This document shows positions 7,065 through 12,809 of a stretch of 12,809 nt of DNA, one piece after another. The first letter of the stretch is position 1. The number at the start of each line of letters is the position of its first letter. A program made the position numbers and the translations under genes. The notes beneath the pieces are model-generated. The model saw only the letters and a list, made by a program, of their open reading frames with translations. It made no database searches and was not told the DNA's origin. The stretch is from Actinomycetes bacterium (lineage in GTDB: Bacteria; Actinomycetota; CALGFH01): positions 1-12,809 of the forward strand of contig JASLIH010000387.1 in assembly GCA_030152105.1 (NCBI GenBank), written 5' to 3'.

Positions 7065-8046
7065 ACTCGACCCGCAGCTCGTCGGTGTCGGGCAGCAGCA
7101 GGGCGGCGCCGCCGTTGCCCGGCGTCCACCCGGACGGCAGCAGGAACCACTTGCCACCCGACCGGACGACCAGCTTGAGGCCGGTGTAGCGGAAGCGGTA
7201 GGCGGCGTCCGGCCCGCGCAGCTCGGTTTCCCGGATGGTGGGTCCGGCCAGCTGGAGCCGTCTGGCGCTGTAGACGGTCACGTCGGGCCGGCGCGAGATG
7301 GTGGCGGCGACGCGGCCCGCCTCCCGGACGCCGCGGGCCTGAGCGTAGACGGCCACCGACCAGAACAGCATTACCAGGACGAAGATCGCCACCACCGTCC
7401 GCCGGGCCGCCAGCAGCGTCCGGGGCACGGCCGCCGTCGCCGCCCGGCGCTCCGGCGCCTGCCCGCGGAGGAAGGCACCGTAGGCGAGCAGCCCGAGCCC
7501 GGCCCCGAGGCTCAGCGGGACCACCGGGAAGTCGACCCGGTAGCGCACCAGCCCCCACAGCCCGCTCAGGCCGGCCAGGAGCAGCAGCCCGCCCACCACC
7601 ATGGGGACCGGCCACACCCGCCACGCCAGGCCACCCTGGCCGGGCGTGGCCATGGCCCGGGTGAGCGCGATGTGGGCCGACAGCCCGGCCACCGCGGCCA
7701 GCAGCACCACCGAAAGGGGCCGGAAGGTCGAGTTGACACTGCGCAGCATGTAGTCCTGAACGGTGAACCCGAGCGCGCTCTGGTCGATCCCCAGCCGCCC
7801 GAACAGGGCGCTGGTCTGCGCCCAGCCGAAGTAGAACAGCAGCGCCGTGATCACCGTGGTCGGGGCGAGCACCAGCGTGGCCGTCTCCAGCACACTGCGC
7901 AGCCGCCCACCATCCCGCTCAGGGTCGGGGCCGGCCCCACCCGGACGAGGCGCGGGGGCCGTTCCCGCCGGGTCGGTCCCCGCCGGGTCGGTCCCCGCCG
8001 TCGCCGCCGGGGGCGTCCGACCCGAGAACGGGAACGGTTGGGTCAC
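7048..8046 (-). CDS. Uncharacterised multi-pass membrane protein
   Basis: The 332-residue protein has a Pro/Gly/Ala-rich, disordered-looking N-terminus (1-48) with a GTDPA repeat encoded by a 15-bp tandem repeat. Five likely transmembrane helices follow (about 54-74, 109-129, 146-166, 174-194, 217-236), then a soluble C-terminal domain of about 95 residues (VTVYSARRLQL, RYTGLKLVVRSGGKWFLLP, LPDTDELRVEF). The loop after TM1 carries LGIDQSALGFTVQDYMLRS, which resembles a conserved stretch in hypothetical actinobacterial membrane proteins; this is from memory, not a search. No enzymatic motif is visible and I do not assign a function. GTG 8046 lies 3 nt after the lipoprotein stop with no good Shine-Dalgarno, so it is probably translated by coupling. 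The gene ends tail to tail inside thpR. Confidence 0.72.
   Translation of the reverse strand: MTQPFPFSGRTPPAATAGTDPAGTDPAGTAPAPRPGGAGPDPERDGGRLRSVLETATLVLAPTTVITALLFYFGWAQTSALFGRLGIDQSALGFTVQDYMLRSVNSTFRPLSVVLLAAVAGLSAHIALTRAMATPGQGGLAWRVWPVPMVVGGLLLLAGLSGLWGLVRYRVDFPVVPLSLGAGLGLLAYGAFLRGQAPERRAATAAVPRTLLAARRTVVAIFVLVMLFWSVAVYAQARGVREAGRVAATISRRPDVTVYSARRLQLAGPTIRETELRGPDAAYRFRYTGLKLVVRSGGKWFLLPSGWTPGNGGAALLLPDTDELRVEFRPGR
7959..8000 (-). repeat. 15-bp tandem repeat inside the membrane-protein gene
   Basis: GGTCGGTCCCCGCCG (plus strand) occurs exactly twice in tandem (7971-7985, 7986-8000), preceded by a diverged partial copy (7959-7970). Because the unit is a multiple of three, it adds a GTDPA pentapeptide per copy to the disordered N-terminus and copy number can change without frameshift. 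Confidence 0.8.
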
Positions 8047-8049
8047 CGG

Positions 8050-8784
8050 TCAGCCGATCGTGACCGAGGTGGCCGGCACGGTGGTGGCGGTGGTGGAGGT
8101 CGCGCCGGTTCCGGTGGTCGCCGGCGTGGTGGTCGCGGGCACGGTGGTGGTGGAGGAGGAGGCGCCGGACGCCGCCGCCAGCTCCTGCTCGAGCTGGGCC
8201 GCCTGGCCCGGCGCGAGCGCGGCCGCCCTGCTCAGGTAGGCGCTGGCCTCGCCGAGCCGCTGCTGCCCGGCGCTGGCCACCATCTGCCCGCGCAGCAGCA
8301 GGAGCTCCAGCTGATGCTTGGGGTCCCCGGGGAGCGCACCAAGGCCGCCTTCGGCGGTGTCCAGGTCGCGGGCCGCCTCGGCCAGGGCGCCGTCGTTGAG
8401 ATTGGCCAGGCCACGGCAGAGCCGGGCCGCCACGACCACGCCGCGGCCGGTCCCAGGGCCGGCAGACTCGATGATCGCGGTCATCCTCGGCGCCAGCACC
8501 TCGAACGAGCGTGCCCGCAGGGCCGCGTAGCACTCCCTGACCACGATCAGGAAGGTCGGCTCGGGGAGGTCGGCCCCGCCGTTGGGGCCCGGGTCGAACG
8601 ACGAGGCCGGCAGGACCTCGATGGCCGCGCCCTGCTGATTCCGCCCCTGGCCGTTCGAGCCGCCCTGGCCGCCGCCGCCTCCGCCGCCGTCCGTCCCGCC
8701 TCCGGACCCGCCGCCGCACGCCCCGGCCGCAACCGTGAGCAGCACGGCGATCACCAGCACCCGACCCGCATCCTTCACCTTCAC
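8050..8784 (-). CDS. Putative lipoprotein with helical middle domain and Thr-rich tail
   Basis: The 244-residue product starts with a lipoprotein signal (MKVKDAGR, then VLVIAVLLTVAAGACGG) with the lipidated cysteine probably Cys23. The lipobox A-G-A-C is slightly off the usual L-A-G/A-C pattern. A long Gly/Ser/Gln linker (about 24-52) leads to an alpha-helical middle (about 70-205), with RECYAALRARSFEVLAPRM, LCRGLANLNDGALAEAARDL and LGEASAYLSRAAALAPGQ, that reads like TPR-type helical hairpins. The end is a Ser/Thr/Pro tail (about 208-244) like those that extend through cell walls. It probably sits on the outer face of the membrane and may partner the membrane protein encoded 3 nt downstream. 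GTG 8784 is chosen because an AAAGGAGG lies 5 nt upstream and because it begins the signal peptide; the frame is open to 8877 but those residues do not look like protein. Function unknown. Confidence 0.75.
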   Translation of the reverse strand: MKVKDAGRVLVIAVLLTVAAGACGGGSGGGTDGGGGGGGQGGSNGQGRNQQGAAIEVLPASSFDPGPNGGADLPEPTFLIVVRECYAALRARSFEVLAPRMTAIIESAGPGTGRGVVVAARLCRGLANLNDGALAEAARDLDTAEGGLGALPGDPKHQLELLLLRGQMVASAGQQRLGEASAYLSRAAALAPGQAAQLEQELAAASGASSSTTTVPATTTPATTGTGATSTTATTVPATSVTIG

Positions 8785-8789
8785 GCGAG

Positions 8790-8797
8790 CCTCCTTT
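8790..8797 (-). promoter_or_regulatory. Strong Shine-Dalgarno for the lipoprotein gene
   Basis: On the minus strand AAAGGAGG ends 5 nt before GTG 8784. This near-perfect site decides the start and discards about 31 upstream in-frame codons. Confidence 0.8.
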
Positions 8798-8810
8798 GCC
8801 GCAGTCGACC

Positions 8811-8816
8811 AACTTA
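8811..8816 (-). promoter_or_regulatory. Candidate -10 box (TAAGTT) for the lipoprotein operon
   Basis: TAAGTT on the minus strand fits TANNNT and would start transcription near 8804, leaving a leader of about 20 nt that contains the Shine-Dalgarno sequence. No -35 is recognisable. It is one of the few A+T-rich hexamers in this region. Confidence 0.35.
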
Positions 8817-8849
8817 TGGCCTCAGGAGGTGGCCGGCGCAGTGCCGCGG

Positions 8850-8868
8850 GGCACACCGGCGGTGTGCC
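8850..8868. promoter_or_regulatory. Perfect inverted repeat between divergent genes (operator or stem-loop)
   Basis: GGCACACC-GGC-GGTGTGCC is an 8-bp perfect inverted repeat with a 3-bp centre. It lies 34 bp upstream of the lipoprotein -10 candidate and 47 bp upstream of the recA -10 box. Such spacing suits a dimeric regulator site. As RNA it would be a hairpin competing with GTGCC/GGCAC at 8841-8854. No regulator is identified. Confidence 0.4.
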
Positions 8869-8897
8869 GTCGATCACGGCCGCAGGCCGGAAAGGAA

Positions 8898-8920
8898 CTG
8901 TCCCCAGATCCGGTTATGAT
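8898..8920 (+). promoter_or_regulatory. recA promoter (-10 TATGAT with an upstream TGTC element)
   Basis: TATGAT (8915-8920) is a good -10 box, with the predicted start near 8927. In place of a -35 there is CTGTCCCCA (8898-8906) followed by exactly 8 nt and then the -10 box. This is the geometry of the mycobacterial RecA-NDp damage promoter (TTGTCRGTG-N8-TANNNT, used by PafBC), although only TGTC of the upstream element matches. The promoter assignment is good; the PafBC link is weak inference. Confidence 0.6.
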
Positions 8921-8928
8921 CGTTGTAC

Positions 8929-8942
8929 CGAACAGGTGTTCG
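8929..8942 (+). promoter_or_regulatory. LexA-binding SOS box upstream of recA
   Basis: CGAACAGGTGTTCG is a perfect CGAAC-N4-GTTCG dyad, the SOS box of actinobacteria and Bacillota. It begins 9 nt after the -10 box, so bound LexA would cover the predicted transcription start. It lies 58 nt before the recA ATG. Confidence 0.88.
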
Positions 8943-8987
8943 TAGTACGGTGCTCGCCGACTCGAACGACTCAGGGCCGCCAACTTC

Positions 8988-8994
8988 GGAAGGG
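8988..8994 (+). promoter_or_regulatory. Shine-Dalgarno for recA ATG 9001
   Basis: GGAAGGG ends 6 nt before ATG 9001. A second strong site, GGGGAGGG at 9038-9045, lies 3 nt before an in-frame GTG at 9049, so two starts are possible. Confidence 0.55.
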
Positions 8995-9000
8995 ACTGTG

Positions 9001-10125
<1,125 letters not shown>

Positions 10126-10140
10126 GCACGCGGGTCGCCG

Positions 10141-10209
10141 GGGGCTGGCCATGCCGGAGCGAGCGCCTTGGCGGTCGTTCGTACGGGGCCAGCCATGCCG
10201 GAGGGAGCG
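10141..10209 (+). repeat. Direct repeat pair that also pairs as a stem, between recA and recX
   Basis: Two 25-nt copies (10141-10165 and 10185-10209) differ at three positions, with a 44-nt period. Two of the differences turn GGCTGGCC (10143-10150) into its exact reverse complement GGCCAGCC (10187-10194), so the copies can form an 8-bp stem. That stem encloses a smaller hairpin around CGCC-TT-GGCG (10163-10172). In an RNA this could act as a partial terminator or processing site between recA and recX. Confidence 0.6.
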
Positions 10210-10235
10210 GCGTCGGGATCGGCCTCGGGATTGGC

Positions 10236-10242
10236 GAAGGGG
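10236..10242 (+). promoter_or_regulatory. Shine-Dalgarno for recX
   Basis: GAAGGGG ends 5 nt before ATG 10248. It favours that ATG over the in-frame GTG at 10242, which lies inside the same G run. Confidence 0.65.
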
Positions 10243-10247
10243 TGACG

Positions 10248-10790
10248 ATGGTGGTTGGGCGGCGGGGGGCGACGGGGACCAGGCGGGTGCAACCGGGGGG
10301 AGGCGAACCGCTGGACGGCGAGCGGGCGGGGTCGTCGGACGCCGCCCACGCCGCCGCCCTCCGGCTGCTCACGACCAGGGCCCGGACCCGGGCCGAGCTG
10401 CGGCAGCGGCTGGAGGGTCGGGGGTTCGAGGCGGCCGCCGTCGCCGAGGCGCTCGACCGCCTGGAGCGGGTCGGGCTGGTCGACGACGCGGCCCTGGCCG
10501 AGCTGGTCGCCGAGGGCCGGGCCGAGCGCGGACTGGACGCGCCAGCGATCGCCGCCGAGCTTCGCGACCGCGGCGTCGACCCGGCGGTGGCCGAGCGGGC
10601 CGCCCACACCGCCGTCCCGCCCGAGGCCCGGGCCGACCGCTGCCGCGAGGTCGCCGAGGCCCGCCTCACCCAGCTCGCCGGCCTCCCCGCTCCCACCCAG
10701 CTCCGCCGCCTCGCCACCTATCTGGCCCGCCGCGGCTACCCCGCCGACCTCGCCGAAACGGTCGCCCGTGACCTGGTGCCTCTCGACTGA
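10248..10790 (+). CDS. recX: Regulatory protein RecX
   Basis: The 180-residue protein is a RecX-family modulator that binds RecA filaments and limits their growth and ATPase/coprotease activity. Its three-helix repeats are visible: ALRLLTTRARTRAELRQRL (about 37-55), the RGFEAAAVAEALDRLERVGLVDDAAL block (about 58-83) with the GLVDD signature, and APAIAAELRDRGVDPAVAERA (about 98-118), followed by a less conserved third repeat ending with ARRGYPADLAETVARDL. About 30 Gly/Arg-rich residues precede the first repeat and are not conserved. It lies 122 nt after recA on the same strand, so it is probably co-transcribed at a reduced level through the structured gap. No separate promoter was recognised. 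Length is normal and no key block is missing. Confidence 0.92.
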   Translation: MVVGRRGATGTRRVQPGGGEPLDGERAGSSDAAHAAALRLLTTRARTRAELRQRLEGRGFEAAAVAEALDRLERVGLVDDAALAELVAEGRAERGLDAPAIAAELRDRGVDPAVAERAAHTAVPPEARADRCREVAEARLTQLAGLPAPTQLRRLATYLARRGYPADLAETVARDLVPLD

Positions 10791-10794
10791 ACCC

Positions 10795-10808
10795 CGCCGG
10801 CCCCGGCG
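10795..10808 (+). terminator. G+C-rich stem-loop just after recX
   Basis: CGCCGG-CC-CCGGCG (or 5 bp with a 4-nt loop) begins 4 nt after the recX stop. There is no U-tract. G+C-rich stems of this kind can act as terminators in actinobacteria, but the surrounding DNA is so G+C-rich that chance is a real alternative. Confidence 0.35.
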
Positions 10809-10875
10809 CGCCCACCCGCCGGCCGCGGCGACGCTGCCGGCCCAGTGCCCGCCGCCCCCTGCCCGAAACCAGGCC

Positions 10876-10896
10876 TTGTCTCTGTGACAGGGACAG
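10876..10896 (+). repeat. Inverted repeat upstream of the rny promoter
   Basis: TGTCTCTG-TGA-CAGGGACA (10877-10895) pairs over 8 positions with one T-G wobble, extendable by one more wobble. It is about 90 nt upstream of the rny -35 box. It could be an RNA hairpin at the end of the recX transcript or an operator (TGTC/GACA half-sites). No protein is assigned. Confidence 0.35.
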
Positions 10897-10982
10897 CAGG
10901 GGGAGGAGGTTGTCGCGGTTGACTGAGACGGTCGCTTAGACCGGCTGACTCCTGGTTGACACCCCTTCTGACCTGCCCATCC

Positions 10983-11011
10983 TTGACCAAGGGGGCGGGC
11001 GGGCCTACCCT
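10983..11011 (+). promoter_or_regulatory. Strong housekeeping-type promoter of rny
   Basis: TTGACC (10983-10988), a 17-nt spacer, and TACCCT (11006-11011) make the best sigma-70-like promoter in the window. The predicted transcription start is near 11018. Two more TTGAC hexamers lie upstream (10919 and 10956). The second, a perfect TTGACA, has CATCCT after 16 nt and may be a weaker second promoter. Confidence 0.7.
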
Positions 11012-11017
11012 GAGATG

Positions 11018-11292
11018 GCCCGGCAATGCCGAGCTCAACCTATGATTACGTTACCTTGGTACACCGACTGTTCACCGGACCTTCCTGCTTGGGGAGAAGA
11101 GCGCCGTCTCGGCCTCCCCACCTGAACGTTCCGTCGGACCCGACCTTCGGACCGTAATCGCAGGGCCTCTGCAGCGCCGGGTGCCGCTCGGCGCTGCTGC
11201 CGTCTCCAGGCCAGACGGTCTCGGCAGCGCCGCCGGGTGGCTTTCGCCGGCCGGATTCCCCCGGCCGGATGGGGGTTGTAAAGGAGGCCACC
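11018..11292 (+). ncRNA. Long structured 5' leader of rny (candidate cis-regulatory RNA)
   Basis: About 275 nt separate the predicted start from the rny GTG. The first part (about 11033-11160) is richer in A+T than the neighbouring genes. Stem-loops include TGGGGAG/CTCCCCA (11090-11096/11114-11120), hairpin A GCAGCGCCG/CGGCGCTGC (11171-11179/11189-11197), and hairpin B, in which the same CGGCGCTGC instead pairs with a second GCAGCGCCG (11224-11232) and encloses CCGTCT/AGACGG (11200-11205/11213-11218). CCGGCCGG/CCGGCCGG (11247-11254/11261-11268) lies just before the ribosome site. A and B cannot coexist. I recognise no known riboswitch class. Short reading frames begin at ATG 11026 and 11042. 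Function is inferred from structure only. Confidence 0.45.
11281..11287 (+). promoter_or_regulatory. Shine-Dalgarno of rny
   Basis: AAGGAGG ends 5 nt before GTG 11293, a near-perfect site that fixes the start. GGAGGCC within it (11283-11289) is complementary to GGCCTCC at 11111-11117 in the leader. Confidence 0.85.
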
Positions 11293-12809
11293 GTGGAGGC
11301 CGTCGTTCTCATCGTCGGAGCGCTTGCTGGGATCGTTGTCGGGTTTTTCGTCGGAACGCAGTACCAGCGCAAACAGTCGGCATCCGTGCTCGGGTCGGCC
11401 GAGCAACAGGCCAGGGCCCTGCTGGAGGACGGCCGCCGCCAGGCCGAGACCGCCCGCCGCGAGGCGGCCGTCGAGGCTCGCGACGAGGCCTCGCGCCTGC
11501 GCCAGGGCGTCGAAGCCGAAGCAACAAAGCTTCGAGCTGAAGTCGAGGTCGAGACCCGGACCCGCCTCGCCGAGGCCCAGCAGCGCGAGGAGCGCCTGGC
11601 CGGCCGGGAGGAGAGCCTCGACGCCAAGGCCACCCTCCTCGACCGCCGCGAGGTCACCCTCCACGACCGCGAGCAGGCCCTCGAGGCGGCCCGGGCCGAG
11701 CTCGAGACCGCCTCCGAGGAGCACCGCCGCCGCCTCGAGCAGGTCGCGGCCATGACCGCCGCCGAGGCCAAGGCGATCCTCATCAAGCAGATCGAGGAGG
11801 ACGCCAAGCGCGACGCCATGGGCCTGGTCCGCGACCTCGAGCAGCAGGCGCGGGAGGAGGCCGACCGCCGCTCGCGCAAGATCGTCACCCTGGCCATCCA
11901 GCGGGTCGCCTCCGAGCAGACCTCGGAGTCGACCGTCGCCGTCCTCCCCCTGCCGTCGGACGACATGAAGGGCCGCATCATCGGCCGCGAGGGCCGCAAC
12001 ATCCGGGCCTTCGAGGCGGTCACCGGCGTCAACCTGATCATCGACGACACTCCCGAGGCGGTCCTGCTTTCCTGCTTCGACCCGGTCCGGCGCGAGATCG
12101 GCCGCCTCACCCTGGAGAAGCTGGTCTCCGACGGCCGCATCCACCCGGCCCGCATCGAGGAGACCTACGACCGGGCCAAGCAGGAGGTCGAGGGCGAGGT
12201 CCGCCGGGCCGGCGAGGACGCCTGCCTGGAGGTCGGCATCACCGACCTGCACCCCGAGCTGGTCCGGGTGCTCGGGCGGCTCAAGTACCGCACCTCCTAC
12301 GGCCAGAACGTGCTCCGCCACCTGATCGAGACCGCCCACCTGGCCGGCATCATGGCCTCCGAGCTGGGCATGGACATCGCCCTGGCCAAGCGCTGCGGGT
12401 TCCTGCACGACATCGGCAAGGCGCTCACCCACGAGGTCGAGGGCTCGCACGCCATCATCGGGGCCGAGCTGGCCCGCCGGCTCAAGGAGCGGCCCGAGGT
12501 TGTCCACGCCATCGAGGCCCACCACGGCGAGGTCGAGCAGCGCACCGTCGAGGCGGTGCTGACCCAGGCCGCCGACGCCATCTCGGGCGGCCGGCCCGGG
12601 GCGCGGCGCGAGACCCTCGAGTCCTACGTCAAGCGCCTGGAACGCCTCGAGGAGATCGCCGCCAGCTACCCGGGTGTCGACAAGGTCTTCGCCATGCAGG
12701 CCGGCCGCGAGGTCCGGATCATGGTCAAGCCCGAGGACGTCGACGACGTCGCCGCCCAGGTCCTGGCCCGCGACATGGCCAAGCGGGTCGAGCAGGAGCT
12801 CCAGTACCC
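11293..12809 (+). CDS. rny: Ribonuclease Y (3' end outside window)
   Basis: The visible 505 residues form a membrane-anchored endoribonuclease that starts mRNA decay. An N-terminal transmembrane helix (about 4-21, VVLIVGALAGIVVGFFVG) is followed by a long charged coiled coil (about 25-200, rich in Glu, Arg and Ala). Next come a KH RNA-binding domain with GREG at 231-234 (MKGRIIGREGRNIRAFE) and an HD phosphodiesterase domain with His343, LHDIGK (His372-Asp373) and His410-His411. The metal-binding HD pair is almost at the position found in B. subtilis RNase Y (368-369). The end at ELQYP suggests only about 14-16 residues are missing. GTG 11293 has an excellent Shine-Dalgarno. A dedicated promoter about 275 nt upstream makes it a unit separate from recAX. 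RNase Y is absent from many well-known actinobacteria, which carry RNase E instead. Confidence 0.97.
   Translation, partial: MEAVVLIVGALAGIVVGFFVGTQYQRKQSASVLGSAEQQARALLEDGRRQAETARREAAVEARDEASRLRQGVEAEATKLRAEVEVETRTRLAEAQQREERLAGREESLDAKATLLDRREVTLHDREQALEAARAELETASEEHRRRLEQVAAMTAAEAKAILIKQIEEDAKRDAMGLVRDLEQQAREEADRRSRKIVTLAIQRVASEQTSESTVAVLPLPSDDMKGRIIGREGRNIRAFEAVTGVNLIIDDTPEAVLLSCFDPVRREIGRLTLEKLVSDGRIHPARIEETYDRAKQEVEGEVRRAGEDACLEVGITDLHPELVRVLGRLKYRTSYGQNVLRHLIETAHLAGIMASELGMDIALAKRCGFLHDIGKALTHEVEGSHAIIGAELARRLKERPEVVHAIEAHHGEVEQRTVEAVLTQAADAISGGRPGARRETLESYVKRLERLEEIAASYPGVDKVFAMQAGREVRIMVKPEDVDDVAAQVLARDMAKRVEQELQY

Noticed and set aside
7000..8919. Plus-strand frame of 639 codons opposite the minus-strand pair
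   Set aside because: The translation is Gly/Arg/His/Gln-rich without domains. The minus-strand genes have transmembrane helices, a lipoprotein signal and a strong Shine-Dalgarno, so they are the real ones.
8962..8967. A second CGAAC half-site downstream of the recA SOS box
   Set aside because: There is no GTTCG partner at the required 4-nt spacing, so it is not a LexA box.
11245..11270. Possible actinobacterial 6C-type RNA from the C-rich loop hairpin
   Set aside because: Only one hairpin has a C-run and the run is split between loop and stem. The two conserved C-loop hairpins of that class are not present.
11035..12525. Minus-strand frame of 496 codons opposite rny
   Set aside because: It is antisense to the conserved KH and HD domains of RNase Y and shows only Leu/Gly/Ala-rich filler.

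Overview
The window is a very G+C-rich (about 70% or more by eye) piece of bacterial chromosome. It carries the conserved core neighbourhood ftsK - rodZ - rimO - cinA - recA - recX - rny. Four things point to Actinomycetota: TANNNT-type -10 boxes placed for leaderless starts, a CGAAC-N4-GTTCG SOS box at recA, a DUF664-type DinB protein, and a GuaB1-like purine enzyme. The presence of RNase Y suggests a deep-branching, probably environmental lineage rather than a classical Streptomyces or Mycobacterium. This placement is inference. I saw no IS element, phage gene, CRISPR array, tRNA or rRNA.

Layout. (1) 1-7064, plus strand, is a tightly packed run: the 3' part of ftsK (chromosome partitioning), a RodZ-like membrane HTH protein, a DinB/DUF664 protein, a CBS-containing GuaB1-type GMP reductase/IMPDH relative, rimO, cinA and thpR. 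Gaps are 25, 9, 9 and 35 nt between the middle genes, with an ATGA overlap for cinA/thpR. guaB1 and rimO both look leaderless, and in each case the promoter -10 box contains the TAG stop codon of the gene before it. (2) 7048-8784, minus strand, is a two-gene operon of unknown function: a secreted lipoprotein followed 3 nt later by a five-TM membrane protein, the latter overlapping the end of thpR tail to tail. (3) 8785-9000 is a divergent regulatory region with a perfect inverted repeat, the recA promoter and the SOS box. (4) 9001-10790 holds recA and recX, separated by a structured intercistronic repeat. (5) 10791-11292 is a 502-nt non-coding stretch with a strong promoter and a leader of about 275 nt rich in mutually exclusive stem-loops. 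It precedes (6) rny (RNase Y), which runs off the right edge.

Together the genes are housekeeping: chromosome segregation and shape (ftsK, rodZ), nucleotide and cofactor salvage or repair (guaB1, cinA), ribosome modification (rimO), RNA metabolism (thpR, rny) and recombinational repair (recA, recX). The most novel-looking material is not a coding system. It is the regulatory RNA-like leader of rny, the stop-codon-embedded leaderless promoters, the recA-recX intercistronic element, and the uncharacterised lipoprotein/membrane-protein pair set where many actinobacteria carry other genes.
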